From: Pseudidiomarina halophila
GTDB lineage: Bacteria > Pseudomonadota > Gammaproteobacteria > Enterobacterales > Alteromonadaceae
Length of the DNA: 64,000 nt
NCBI RefSeq assembly: GCF_003987215.1
Contig: NZ_PIPW01000002.1
Coordinates: 558,001-622,000, forward strand
Direction: 5' to 3'
Below, piece after piece: positions 18,024-27,033 of this stretch. Each line of letters opens with the position of its first letter. Within the stretch, counting starts at the first letter, position 1. The notes beneath the pieces were generated by a model. The model was given only the letters and a program-made list of their open reading frames with translations. It was not told the origin of the DNA and made no database searches. Both the position numbers and the translations under genes were made by a program.

Positions 18024-18557
18024 GTGATAGACGCAGAAGGATTCCGCGCAAATGTTGGAATCATTATCTGTAATGATCAGGGACAAGTATTTTGGGCGCG
18101 TCGATTTGGGCAACATAGCTGGCAATTTCCGCAGGGTGGTATTGATGATGGTGAGACGCCAGAACAAACCATGTACCGGGAGTTGTGGGAAGAGGTCGGG
18201 CTGAAGCCCGAACAAGTGGAGATCGTTTACACCAGTCGCCACTGGTTCCGTTACCGCTTGCCGAAACGTCTCGTTCGACGCGAACAGCGTCCCACGTGTA
18301 TTGGTCAGAAACAGAAATGGTTTTTGCTGCGCTTAACGTGCAAAGAACAGGATGTGAATGTTCTTTGTTCGTCGCATCCGGAGTTTGATGACTGGCGTTG
18401 GGTCAGTTATTGGTATCCGGTGCGGCAAGTCGTGTCGTTTAAAAAGGACGTTTACCGACGCGTAATGAAAGAGTTTGCGCCAATAGTGATGCCGACCAAC
18501 ACCCCACAAGGGCGTTCCGGCGGCAAACGACAGCGCGGACCACGACGGAAACGTTAA
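18024..18557 (+). CDS. rppH: RNA pyrophosphohydrolase
   Basis: A 177-residue Nudix hydrolase that removes pyrophosphate from mRNA 5' ends and so starts RNaseE-dependent decay. The start codon is GTG at 18024 with AAGAGG about eight nt upstream, giving [17 protein letters not shown]. The Nudix box is [22 protein letters not shown]. The basic tail [10 protein letters not shown] is likely RNA-binding. The stop is 1 nt from ptsP, an arrangement shared with E. coli, indicating an operon. Confidence 0.96.
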   Translation: MIDAEGFRANVGIIICNDQGQVFWARRFGQHSWQFPQGGIDDGETPEQTMYRELWEEVGLKPEQVEIVYTSRHWFRYRLPKRLVRREQRPTCIGQKQKWFLLRLTCKEQDVNVLCSSHPEFDDWRWVSYWYPVRQVVSFKKDVYRRVMKEFAPIVMPTNTPQGRSGGKRQRGPRRKR

Positions 18558-18558
18558 T

Positions 18559-20832
18559 ATGCTGCGAGTTTTGCAACGCATTGTCGAAGCTGTGAATCAG
18601 GCGCCAGATTTCGAGCTGGCGCTACAGACCATGGTGCGGCAAGTTAAAGAAGCGTTGCAGACGGATTCCTGTACAGTCTATCTCGCAGACCACGAACAAA
18701 AGCAGTTCGCCCTGGCGGCAACCGATGGGCTAAAACTCAACTCCGATCAACCGATTCACGTGCCCTTTGGCGAGGGCGTGATCTCTCTGGCTGCGCAACG
18801 CGAAGAGCCGTTGAATATTGCCAATGCAAGTTCACATCCGAAATTTTTGAAACTCGATGAAGTGGACGAAGAGCGCTATAACGCCATGTTAGCCGCGCCG
18901 GTCATACATCGGCGCCGGGTGCTTGGTGTATTGGCAGTGCAGCAAGAGCATACGCGTGCCTTTACCCGCGATGAAGAAGCCTTTGTGGTGACCTTAGCGG
19001 CACAGCTGGCGGTGGTCATCGCGCATGCTGAAGCTAAGGGCTTTTTACGTACCACCAAGCAGTCGCCCTGGCTGCAAACAATTAAAGGTCTTGCGGCAGC
19101 GCCTGGCGTGGCCATCGGCCAGGCTTACGTAGTGAAACCACGGGCGCGCTTAAGTGAAGTGACACCGAAGAAGTCCGACAAGCCGGAGCATGAAATTCGC
19201 AGGTTCCGCTCGGCAGTGGCGCGCACCAGACAAGAGTTACTTGATTTAAGTGAAAGCATGAAAGGTCAGATTGCCGACGAAACACTGGCGATTTTTGACG
19301 TTTATCACGCTATGCTCGATTCAACCAACCTGGGTCAGGAAGTCGAGCAAACCATCAACGACGGCTGGCGCGCGCAAACCGCGTTAAAACTGGTGGTGGA
19401 GAACCTGGTCAATCAGTTTGAGAATCTGGACGACGAGTACATCCGTGAGCGCGCCAGTGATGTGCGCGATCTCGGACAACGGATATTATCTCATCTGAAA
19501 GATAAAGCGCGGCAGCAACTCGAGCCGCCGGCGGAATGTATTCTGGTCGCGCATGAAGTGACCGCAACCATGCTCGCTGAACTACCCAATACAGAGATTC
19601 TGGGCATGGTATCGGTGCGCGGTTCGGGCAGCTCTCATGCGGCCATTATGGCGCGCAGCATGGGAATTCCCGCGGTACTGGGCGCCGACGATATTGAGCT
19701 GAATGAGCTTGATGGCGAGACGGTTATTGTCGATGGTTACAATGGTGATGTGTTCGTTGATCCGCCATTGCAAGTCGAAAATGAGTACCGCCAGTTAGCC
19801 GAAGAAGAACTTGAACTGCGGGCAAAAGTCGAGCAGGCGCGGGGGAAACCCGTAGAAACATTAGACAGCGTACGGCTGACATTACAGCTCAATGTAGGGC
19901 TTAACACCGAGCGTGACTGGCTCAAAGAACTCGACATTCAGAGTGTTGGCCTCTACCGCTCGGAAATACCCTTTATGATGCGCGAACGGCTGCCCACTGA
20001 AGATGAGCAGGTTGAGCTGTATACGCAAATCCTTGAGCAGTTTCGGGCTGGCACGGTGGTGATGCGTACCCTTGATGTCGGCGGCGACAAACCCCTGCCG
20101 TACTTACCCATGTCAGAAGAGAATCCTTTTCTTGGCTGGCGCGGTATCCGCTTAACACTTGATCACCCGGAGATTTTCCTGGTGCAAATCCGCGCCATGT
20201 TGCGTGCTGCGGTGGGGCGCAACAACCTGCACATTCTGTTGCCGATGATCACCAGTGCCGACGAGGTCGATGAAGCTGCGCGGATGGTAAAACAGGCGTA
20301 TCATGAGGTAGCCGAAGAATCGAACGGACACGATCGCACGCAACTGGTACCGCCAAAGCTTGGCGTGATGATCGAAGTTCCAGCGATGGTGTATCATATG
20401 CATACCATTGTCGATAAGGTCGATTTCTTCTCTGTTGGCAGCAATGATTTGACCCAGTATATGTTGGCGGTCGATCGCAACAATCAACGGGTAGCCGCCC
20501 TGTACGATGCGTTTCATCCAGCGGTACTGCATGCTTTACAACAAATTATCCATCGCGCTAATGAGTTGGATAAGCCGGTGTCTGTATGCGGCGAGCTCGC
20601 AGGTGAGCCGGGCGGCGCATTGTTGTTACTGGCCATGGGCTACCGGACCCTGAGCATGAACAGCTACAATATCGATCGGATACGCTGGATTATCCGGCAT
20701 GTTAAAGCTGCAGACCTTGATGCGATGCTGGCGAAAGCCCTGCAAGCGCGCTCGCCACAAGAGGTAAGAAAAATCGTCACCATGACCCTGGAAGAAGCGG
20801 GTCTGGGTGGTTTCGTTCGTGCCGGTGGTTAA
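18559..20832 (+). CDS. ptsP: Phosphoenolpyruvate-protein phosphotransferase PtsP (enzyme I-Ntr)
   Basis: A 757-residue enzyme that starts the nitrogen-related phosphotransfer chain PtsP-NPr-EIIA-Ntr. Domains in order: N-terminal GAF (about 1-165), the enzyme I N-terminal domain from AAPGVAIGQAYV, the swivelling phospho-His domain with RGSGSSHAAIMARSMG, and the PEP-binding TIM barrel with LDVGGDKPLPY, GWRGIR and SVGSNDLTQYMLAVDR, plus the catalytic Cys in SVCGELAGEPG. The GAF domain distinguishes it from PtsI. It is translationally linked to rppH. Confidence 0.96.
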   Translation: MLRVLQRIVEAVNQAPDFELALQTMVRQVKEALQTDSCTVYLADHEQKQFALAATDGLKLNSDQPIHVPFGEGVISLAAQREEPLNIANASSHPKFLKLDEVDEERYNAMLAAPVIHRRRVLGVLAVQQEHTRAFTRDEEAFVVTLAAQLAVVIAHAEAKGFLRTTKQSPWLQTIKGLAAAPGVAIGQAYVVKPRARLSEVTPKKSDKPEHEIRRFRSAVARTRQELLDLSESMKGQIADETLAIFDVYHAMLDSTNLGQEVEQTINDGWRAQTALKLVVENLVNQFENLDDEYIRERASDVRDLGQRILSHLKDKARQQLEPPAECILVAHEVTATMLAELPNTEILGMVSVRGSGSSHAAIMARSMGIPAVLGADDIELNELDGETVIVDGYNGDVFVDPPLQVENEYRQLAEEELELRAKVEQARGKPVETLDSVRLTLQLNVGLNTERDWLKELDIQSVGLYRSEIPFMMRERLPTEDEQVELYTQILEQFRAGTVVMRTLDVGGDKPLPYLPMSEENPFLGWRGIRLTLDHPEIFLVQIRAMLRAAVGRNNLHILLPMITSADEVDEAARMVKQAYHEVAEESNGHDRTQLVPPKLGVMIEVPAMVYHMHTIVDKVDFFSVGSNDLTQYMLAVDRNNQRVAALYDAFHPAVLHALQQIIHRANELDKPVSVCGELAGEPGGALLLLAMGYRTLSMNSYNIDRIRWIIRHVKAADLDAMLAKALQARSPQEVRKIVTMTLEEAGLGGFVRAGG

Positions 20833-20871
20833 GAGCCGGAACAATTCTACTTGGTAAACTAAGGAGTCAGG

Positions 20872-21663
20872 GTGCTCATCACAGGCTGGTTATGGTGTTT
20901 AGCCGGAGGCGTGATTGCTGGCCTGTTGGCCGGCATGTTAGGTATTGGTGGCGGCCTGGTTATTGTTCCCTTACTGATTTACTTATTGCCATTGCTTGGG
21001 GTGCCACCTGAGTTAGTGGTTCAGATGGCGGTCGCTACCAGTTTGGCCACCATTGTCATGACCACGCTTAGTTCCGCCCGCTCGCACTACCGACATGGGC
21101 AGATCAGCTGGTTCTGGGTACGGCGCCTGATTCCCGGTCTGATGCTGGGGGCAATCTTTGGTGCCTGGCTGGCGACCCAGCTTAAACCCGAATGGCTGCA
21201 ACGTATTTTTTCCGCCGTACTCTTGATACTATCCATTCGAATGCTGGTACCGCAGCGTACGGGCGAGCCAATAACGGATGTGTCAAAGCGCCTGATGGCT
21301 GTTATCAGTGCCTTTGTCGGAAGCTTATCAGCGTTGGTCGGCATCGGCGGCGGATCGCTGACAGTACCTTTGTTACAACGTCTGCGGGTGCCCATCCGGC
21401 AGGCGATTGCGGTATCCTCGGTGGGAAGTCTGAGCATCGGCATCAGCGCCGTGCTGGCGTTTATTGTATTAGGTCAACAAATGGAATCGAATGAAGGCCT
21501 GTTTGGCTACGTCCATGGTCCTGCCTGGGTGGCGATTTCAATTACTTCAGTTCTTTGTGCACCCTTAGGGGCTGCTTTGACGCAGCGGATACCGGTCAAA
21601 CGCTTGCAACAGGGTTTTGCGACTTTTTTAGTGCTGGTGTCTATCGAATTGTTCATAGGATAA
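20872..21663 (+). CDS. TSUP-family membrane transporter (TauE/SafE-like)
   Basis: A 263-residue protein of about eight hydrophobic helices starting at GTG 20872, with AAGGAGT 8 nt upstream as ribosome-binding site. The two internal repeats each carry the family glycine-rich motif: GMLGIGGGLVIVPLL in the first half and VGIGGGSLTVPLL in the second. TSUP proteins move sulfite, sulfonates or other small anions across the inner membrane; the substrate here is unknown. It sits between ptsP and lgt, 3 nt before lgt. Confidence 0.9.
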   Translation: MLITGWLWCLAGGVIAGLLAGMLGIGGGLVIVPLLIYLLPLLGVPPELVVQMAVATSLATIVMTTLSSARSHYRHGQISWFWVRRLIPGLMLGAIFGAWLATQLKPEWLQRIFSAVLLILSIRMLVPQRTGEPITDVSKRLMAVISAFVGSLSALVGIGGGSLTVPLLQRLRVPIRQAIAVSSVGSLSIGISAVLAFIVLGQQMESNEGLFGYVHGPAWVAISITSVLCAPLGAALTQRIPVKRLQQGFATFLVLVSIELFIG

Positions 21664-21666
21664 AAC

Positions 21667-22491
21667 ATGCAAACTGAGTTCATGATGCACCCGAGCATCG
21701 ACCCGGTGATTTTCAGTATTGGGCCACTGGCGTTGCGCTGGTACGGTTTGATGTACTTGTTGGGGCTGGCGTTCGCCTATTTTTGGGGTAAACGGCAGTG
21801 CCAGATGCCGCATTATGCGGCTGTGGGTTGGACCGAAAAGCGCTTCAGCGACCTGCTTTTCTGGGGTTTCATGGGGGTTATTCTCGGTGGCCGCATCGGC
21901 TACGTGCTGTTTTATCAGTTTGAGTATTTTAGTGAAAACCCGTTGTACTTATTTGATATGAGCAGCGGGGGTATGTCATTTCATGGCGGGTTACTGGGCG
22001 TCATTACCGTCCTGGCCATCTTCTCTCGCACCACCAAGATTAATTTCTTACAGGTAGGCGACTTTGTTGCCCCCTTGGTGCCGATGGGGTTGTGCTTCGG
22101 CCGTATCGGTAATTTCCTGAATGGTGAACTATGGGGTCGCGTCACTGATGTGCCCTGGGCGATGATTTTCCCTGCCGCCGGACCGGATCCACGCCATCCG
22201 TCGCAACTCTACCAAGCGGCGCTGGAAGGGCTGTTGCTATTTATTGTGTTGGCGTTATTCAGCCGCAAACCACGACCAATGGGCGCTGTCAGCGGGCTGT
22301 TTTTAGTCGGTTATGGTGTGGCGCGCTTTGTCGTTGAGTTCTTCCGTGAACCTGATGCGCATCTGGGGTTACTTGGTATGGGCTGGTCGATGGGCCAGTG
22401 GCTGTCGGCGCCTATGGTGCTGGCGGGTATTCTGTTAATGCTCTGGGCCTACAAATCTAACTCTGCAGCCGGCAAAGGAGGCACCGCATGA
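21667..22491 (+). CDS. lgt: Prolipoprotein diacylglyceryl transferase
   Basis: A 274-residue seven-helix inner-membrane enzyme that attaches diacylglycerol to the lipobox cysteine of prolipoproteins (BamB and PilW in this window are substrates by prediction). The signature [14 protein letters not shown] and the essential HGG in [10 protein letters not shown] are present. The C-terminus has [15 protein letters not shown]. The stop overlaps thyA by ATGA, as in E. coli. Confidence 0.96.
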   Translation: MQTEFMMHPSIDPVIFSIGPLALRWYGLMYLLGLAFAYFWGKRQCQMPHYAAVGWTEKRFSDLLFWGFMGVILGGRIGYVLFYQFEYFSENPLYLFDMSSGGMSFHGGLLGVITVLAIFSRTTKINFLQVGDFVAPLVPMGLCFGRIGNFLNGELWGRVTDVPWAMIFPAAGPDPRHPSQLYQAALEGLLLFIVLALFSRKPRPMGAVSGLFLVGYGVARFVVEFFREPDAHLGLLGMGWSMGQWLSAPMVLAGILLMLWAYKSNSAAGKGGTA

Positions 22492-23339
22492 ACCAGTATT
22501 TAGAGCTTTGTCAGCGCATTGTCGATGAGGGTGTCTGGGTCACCAATGAACGTACCGGTAAACGGTGCTTAACGGTAATCAATGCTGACCTTGAATACGA
22601 TGTGGCGGGCAATGCGTTTCCGTTGATTACAACTCGTAAAAGCTATTGGAAGGCGGCGATTGCCGAATTCCTAGGTTACATTCGCGGTTACGACAGCGCC
22701 GCGGACTTTCGTGCACTGGGTTGCAAGACCTGGGATGCCAACGCCAACCTGAATGAAGCCTGGTTACAGAATCCGCACCGCAAGGGTGAAGACGATATGG
22801 GCCGGGTTTACGGAGTGCAGGGAAGAAGCTGGGCGAAGCCTGATGGCGGTCATGTCGATCAATTGCGCAAGGTGGTTGATAATTTATCCCGTGGCGTTGA
22901 TGACCGTGGTGAAATCATTAGTTTTTATAACCCGGGCGAGTTTCACATGGGTTGTCTGCGGCCGTGCATGCATACGCATAATTTTTCTCTGCTTGGCGAT
23001 ACCCTACACCTGACAAGTTACCAACGTTCATGCGATGTGCCGCTGGGGCTGAACTTTAATCAGGTGCAGGTGTTTACCTTTTTGGCGTTGATGGCACAAA
23101 TCACGGGGCATAAAGCGGGTAAGGCGTATCACAAGATAGTGAATGCTCACATTTACGAAGACCAGCTGGAATTAATGCGCGATGTACAGCTCAAACGCGA
23201 GCCTTTTGATGCGCCGGAGCTGGAAATTAACCCTGCGATCAAATCGCTGGAAGATCTGGAAACCTGGGTGACGCTCGACGACTTCAAAGTCCACAACTAC
23301 CAGCACCACGATCCGATCGCCTATCCCTTTAGCGTTTAG
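22488..23339 (+). CDS. thyA: Thymidylate synthase
   Basis: A 283-residue ThyA. It methylates dUMP using methylene-tetrahydrofolate, producing the dihydrofolate that FolA reduces. The nucleophile Cys is in [12 protein letters not shown], followed by [16 protein letters not shown] (dUMP phosphate and folate contacts) and the [10 protein letters not shown] region. It is somewhat longer than the 264-residue E. coli enzyme. It overlaps lgt by 4 nt and is 12 nt ahead of tcdA. Confidence 0.97.
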   Translation: MNQYLELCQRIVDEGVWVTNERTGKRCLTVINADLEYDVAGNAFPLITTRKSYWKAAIAEFLGYIRGYDSAADFRALGCKTWDANANLNEAWLQNPHRKGEDDMGRVYGVQGRSWAKPDGGHVDQLRKVVDNLSRGVDDRGEIISFYNPGEFHMGCLRPCMHTHNFSLLGDTLHLTSYQRSCDVPLGLNFNQVQVFTFLALMAQITGHKAGKAYHKIVNAHIYEDQLELMRDVQLKREPFDAPELEINPAIKSLEDLETWVTLDDFKVHNYQHHDPIAYPFSV

Positions 23340-23351
23340 GTACTTGATGTT

Positions 23352-24119
23352 ATGGCAGACGAACGATTTTCAGGTGTGGAGCGCGTGTATGGCGCGCATG
23401 AATTTAGTCGCTTTCAGCAGCATCATGTGGCCGTGATTGGTCTTGGTGGCGTGGGCTCGTGGGCGGTGGAGGCGTTGGCGCGTTCGGGCGTGGGCGGAAT
23501 TACACTGATCGATCTCGACGATGTTTGCCTGACTAATATTAACCGGCAACTACCGGCGATGACGAGTACTGTTGGGCAGCTGAAAACTGAAGTGCTGGCG
23601 CAGCGGGTGCGGGATATTCATCCTGATTGTCAGGTGCGGGTGATTGACGATTTTCTGGCGCGGGAAAATCTGGATGATTATCTGGGTGAGCCGGTGACGG
23701 CGGTGCTGGATGCGGTGGATAGTGTGCAGGTTAAAGCTGCGTTGATTGCCTGGTGTAAGCGCCGTAAATTGCCGCTGGTCACCTGCGGTGGTGCAGGCGG
23801 TCAGGTTGATCCGGGCAAGGTGACGTCTGCGGACCTTGCTAAAGCGTCGCAAGACCCATTGCTTGCCAAAGTGCGCTCAATGCTGCGGCGGGATTATAAT
23901 TTTTCGCGTAATCCGAGCCGTAACTTTGGCGTAAAAGCGGTGTACTCAACAGAGCAGTTGCGTTATCCGGTGGGTGACGGCACCTGGGATCACGCAAAAC
24001 CTGGAGCTGGCTCCATGCGTATGGATTGCAGCACCGGATTCGGCGCGGCGATGCCGGTGACCTGTACCTTTGCGATGCACGCGGTGGCGCTGTTATTAGA
24101 AAAACTGGAACGTAAATGA
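23352..24119 (+). CDS. tcdA: tRNA threonylcarbamoyladenosine dehydratase TcdA (CsdL)
   Basis: A 255-residue E1-like enzyme that dehydrates t6A37 of tRNA to its cyclic form. The nucleotide-binding VIGLGGVGSWAVEALARSG and the adenylation motif DLDDVCLTNINRQ are present, with CGGAGGQVDPGKV toward the middle. In E. coli the gene is linked to csdA and csdE, which deliver sulfur; here a csdE-like gene is 0.5 kb away on the opposite strand. The stop overlaps the DUF1543 gene by ATGA. Confidence 0.95.
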   Translation: MADERFSGVERVYGAHEFSRFQQHHVAVIGLGGVGSWAVEALARSGVGGITLIDLDDVCLTNINRQLPAMTSTVGQLKTEVLAQRVRDIHPDCQVRVIDDFLARENLDDYLGEPVTAVLDAVDSVQVKAALIAWCKRRKLPLVTCGGAGGQVDPGKVTSADLAKASQDPLLAKVRSMLRRDYNFSRNPSRNFGVKAVYSTEQLRYPVGDGTWDHAKPGAGSMRMDCSTGFGAAMPVTCTFAMHAVALLLEKLERK

Positions 24120-24616
24120 AACTCTATATGTTTTACATTGGCGGCTCGGCGCCAGGCGCGAATATTGAAGTACATGATGTTCGTTTTGTCGCTGGCGCAT
24201 CGGTTGAGGACTGCTACCCGGCGCTTCGTAAAAGCTGGTATGGCACTTTACGGGGCTTGCACCTGGATAGCTACGTGCAGGTGCATCATGTCGACGGCTA
24301 TCGCGTTGAATTACAACAGCAACCGCGTGCCCAGGCGGAGAAGCTGTGGTTTGTTAATTTCGGCGGGTATTACCCGGGGCGTCTGGCGGAGTTTCATGAT
24401 TTCACTCTGACGGTTGCGAAAAGTGCCGACGAAGCCAAGCGTGTTGGCTATCAGCGGCTGCTCACCGATAGCATCGAACCGCACAAGGATGATCTTTACG
24501 ATGTTGATAATTGCCTGAACGTCGATTTATTAGAAGGCTGGTACGTGCATCTGGTGAAAGATGGCGAGCAACAACCTTTGGTACCTGACTGGTCAGGCTA
24601 CGAGGTGATTGCTTAG
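24116..24616 (+). CDS. DUF1543 family protein
   Basis: A 166-residue soluble protein starting MKLYMFYIGGSAPGANIEVHDVRFV. The same GGSAPGANIE...HDV pattern appears twice in weak form (LWFVNFGGYYPGRLAEFHDF), which suggests two repeats of one fold, as in DUF1543. Function unknown. It is translationally coupled to tcdA by a 4-nt overlap. Confidence 0.8.
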   Translation: MKLYMFYIGGSAPGANIEVHDVRFVAGASVEDCYPALRKSWYGTLRGLHLDSYVQVHHVDGYRVELQQQPRAQAEKLWFVNFGGYYPGRLAEFHDFTLTVAKSADEAKRVGYQRLLTDSIEPHKDDLYDVDNCLNVDLLEGWYVHLVKDGEQQPLVPDWSGYEVIA

Positions 24617-24634
24617 ATTTGCTTTAGGCAAGTG

Positions 24635-25033
24635 CTAAGGCTTGATTGCGGCTACCACGGCGCGCAGGCCATTACGGCGTGAGACGCTGACGAGGTCCTG
24701 CAAGCCGAGCGCTTGTAACAAGGCGTCCAGGTCAAAATTGGCGACCTGATCAACTGAAGCGTGATGCAAGGCCTGGTAAATTAACGCCAGCAGACCTTTT
24801 ACCACGCGAGACGCGGAATCCAACTGCAGTTCCAGTCGACCGTCCTGCCAGTATGACAGCAGCCAGACTTTGGCTTCGCAGCCGTGGACTTCGTTTTCCG
24901 GCACGCGCGCATCAGCGGGGAACGCGGGCAACTGGGCGGCTTGCTCAATCAGAAACTTAAGTCGCTGTGGCTGTTGCTGAGCCTGGTGCTGTAATGCTGA
25001 CAGATCAGCTTCAGCTAATTTTCCGTACACCAT
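24635..25033 (-). CDS. csdE: SufE-family sulfur acceptor, CsdE-like
   Basis: A 132-residue SufE/CsdE protein. The sulfur-accepting Cys lies in the conserved HGCEAKVWL (residue about 52), and the C-terminal RNGLRAVVAAIKP matches the family. CsdE takes persulfide sulfur from a cysteine desulfurase (CsdA in E. coli) and is associated with TcdA. It is convergent with DUF1543, near tcdA, but no csdA is next to it; a SufE role cannot be excluded. Confidence 0.85.
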   Translation of the reverse strand: MVYGKLAEADLSALQHQAQQQPQRLKFLIEQAAQLPAFPADARVPENEVHGCEAKVWLLSYWQDGRLELQLDSASRVVKGLLALIYQALHHASVDQVANFDLDALLQALGLQDLVSVSRRNGLRAVVAAIKP

Positions 25034-25176
25034 CGGTAGACACCATAAAAGCGCTGAAAATTGCGCCTGAACAAGGCAAAAGATGGGCGAATAGTATCAT
25101 TTTTGCTGCGAAAAATGTTAATCTTGGGCGGTCTAAGATAAAACGTGAATCCAAATAACGTAACAGGAACGACAAC

Positions 25177-25926
25177 ATGAAAATATTAGTGGCGGTCAAA
25201 CGCGTCATTGATTACAACGTCAAGGTCCGGGTCAAAGCCGACCAATCTGATGTTGATCTGGCCAACGTAAAAATGGCTCTGAACCCGTTCTGTGAAATCG
25301 CAGTTGAGGAAGCAGTACGACTGAAAGAGAAAGGCATTGCCGAAGAAGTGGTAGTGGTTTCTATCGGTCCGAAAGCGGTGCAGGAACAGCTTCGTACAGC
25401 CCTCGCGCTAGGCGCTGACCGGGCAATACAGGTCGAAACTGAAGACATGCCCGATTCGCTAGCGGTAGCTAAGCTGCTTAAAGGTGTGGTCGAGAAAGAA
25501 GAGCCGAACCTGGTGATTCTTGGTAAACAAGCTATCGATTCAGATAACAACCAAACCGGACAAATGCTGGGCGCGTTAACAGGTATGCCGCAAGGTACGT
25601 TTGCGTCAAAAGTTGATGTTGCTGACGGCAGTGTGAACGTCACCCGTGAAGTCGATGGTGGTCTGCAAACGGTGAAATTAAGCTTGCCAGCGATAGTAAC
25701 CACTGACTTACGTCTGAACGAGCCGCGTTATGCGTCGTTGCCAAATATCATGAAAGCCAAGCGTAAACCGCTTGATGTCACCTCAGCAGACGAGTTGGGC
25801 GTGAGTTTAAACCGCACCGTTAAGTTGCTCAAAGTTGAAGCGCCAGCGGAACGCAGTGCCGGCGTGAAAGTGGCAGACGTCGCGGAGTTAGTAGACAAAT
25901 TGAAAAACGAGGCAAAAGTGATATGA
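25177..25926 (+). CDS. etfB: Electron transfer flavoprotein beta subunit
   Basis: A 249-residue ETF beta subunit. It starts [19 protein letters not shown] and contains [25 protein letters not shown], the AMP-binding stretch typical of the subunit. With EtfA it takes electrons from acyl-CoA and other dehydrogenases and passes them to ETF:quinone oxidoreductase. It overlaps etfA by ATGA. The 143-bp divergent gap from csdE should hold the promoter. Confidence 0.96.
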   Translation: MKILVAVKRVIDYNVKVRVKADQSDVDLANVKMALNPFCEIAVEEAVRLKEKGIAEEVVVVSIGPKAVQEQLRTALALGADRAIQVETEDMPDSLAVAKLLKGVVEKEEPNLVILGKQAIDSDNNQTGQMLGALTGMPQGTFASKVDVADGSVNVTREVDGGLQTVKLSLPAIVTTDLRLNEPRYASLPNIMKAKRKPLDVTSADELGVSLNRTVKLLKVEAPAERSAGVKVADVAELVDKLKNEAKVI

Positions 25927-26852
25927 GTATCTTAGTCATTGCCGAACACGACAATAATGAATTAAGTCCTGCAACTTTAAAGACCTTAGCGGCGGCCCAA
26001 CAAATGGGCGGCGACATTGAGGTATTGGTTGCCGGACACGATTGCCAGGCTGTTGCGGAAGAAGTTGCAAAAGCTGAAGGCGTAAGCAAGGTTCGCGTCG
26101 CCGATAATGCTGCTTATGGACATTTTCTGGCGGAAAATCTAGGCGCTTTAGTGGCCGAGCTGGGTAAGGATTACAGTCACATCGTTGCGCCTGCAACCAC
26201 CACCGGTAAGAACTTTATGCCGCGTGTGGCAGCGTTGCTTGATGTTGCCCAGGTTTCTGACATCATCGCCGTCGAAAGCGCAGATACTTTTAAGCGGCCG
26301 ATTTACGCCGGTAACGCCATTGCGACAGTTCAATCAGAAGATACGATTAAAGTGATCACGGTACGTGCCACAGCTTTTGATGCCGTCGCCGCAGAAGGTG
26401 GCAGCGCAGCAGTGGAAGCCGTTGATACTGTTATCGATAACGACAAATCAGAGTTTGTTGGTGAAGAGCTGGCAGAGTCTGAACGTCCTGATCTGACTTC
26501 GGCGCGGGTGGTGATTTCCGGCGGCCGCGGAATGCAAAATGGCGAGAACTTCCATTTGTTGGAAAAAGTTGCTGACAAGCTCGGCGCTGCCGTAGGCGCG
26601 TCACGTGCCGCAGTCGATGCAGGTTTCGTACCTAACGACATGCAGGTTGGACAAACCGGCAAGATTGTCGCACCTGAACTGTACATCGCGGTAGGTATCA
26701 GTGGCGCGATTCAGCATCTGGCAGGTATGAAAGACTCGAAAATTATCGTCGCTATCAACAAAGACGAAGAAGCACCAATTTTCCAGGTCGCTGACTATGG
26801 TTTAGTCGCTGATTTATTTGATGTGCTACCGGAGTTGGAAAAAGAGTTGTAA
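25923..26852 (+). CDS. etfA: Electron transfer flavoprotein alpha subunit
   Basis: A 309-residue ETF alpha subunit. It ends in the FAD-binding domain, with [36 protein letters not shown], and [33 protein letters not shown] near the C-terminus is also typical. It is the second gene of an etfBA operon that closes with a strong hairpin terminator. Confidence 0.97.
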   Translation: MSILVIAEHDNNELSPATLKTLAAAQQMGGDIEVLVAGHDCQAVAEEVAKAEGVSKVRVADNAAYGHFLAENLGALVAELGKDYSHIVAPATTTGKNFMPRVAALLDVAQVSDIIAVESADTFKRPIYAGNAIATVQSEDTIKVITVRATAFDAVAAEGGSAAVEAVDTVIDNDKSEFVGEELAESERPDLTSARVVISGGRGMQNGENFHLLEKVADKLGAAVGASRAAVDAGFVPNDMQVGQTGKIVAPELYIAVGISGAIQHLAGMKDSKIIVAINKDEEAPIFQVADYGLVADLFDVLPELEKEL

Positions 26853-26865
26853 TTTTTTATTCCCC

Positions 26866-26907
26866 TAAAAAAGGGCAGCCCTTACATTGTAAAGGCTGCC
26901 CTTTTTT
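26866..26907 (+). terminator. Terminator after etfA (family 2 palindrome)
   Basis: A perfect stem with arms AAAAAAGGGCAGCC and GGCTGCCCTTTTTT around CTTACATTGTAAA (itself partly paired), ending in T6. The inner GGGCAGCCCTTACA is shared with the hairpin after fdx at 41148. Confidence 0.9.
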
Positions 26908-26927
26908 GTGAGTTACCCACATATCCA

Positions 26928-26948
26928 CAGGGGGCTGCCCCTTCTTCG
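26928..26948. repeat. Short GC-rich palindrome, family 2
   Basis: CAGGGGGCTGCCCCTTCTTC lies in the gap between etfA and the DUF1302 gene. The reverse complement (GAAGAAGGGGCAGCCCC) resembles the start of the element after fdx. It has no T tract of its own. Confidence 0.6.
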
Positions 26949-27033
26949 ATTTTTCTCAATACACCACTTGCATATTTGCAACTCATCGGACATGATTGAG
27001 CTTATAACATCCTAGTGGGATTAGGTGGCTAAC

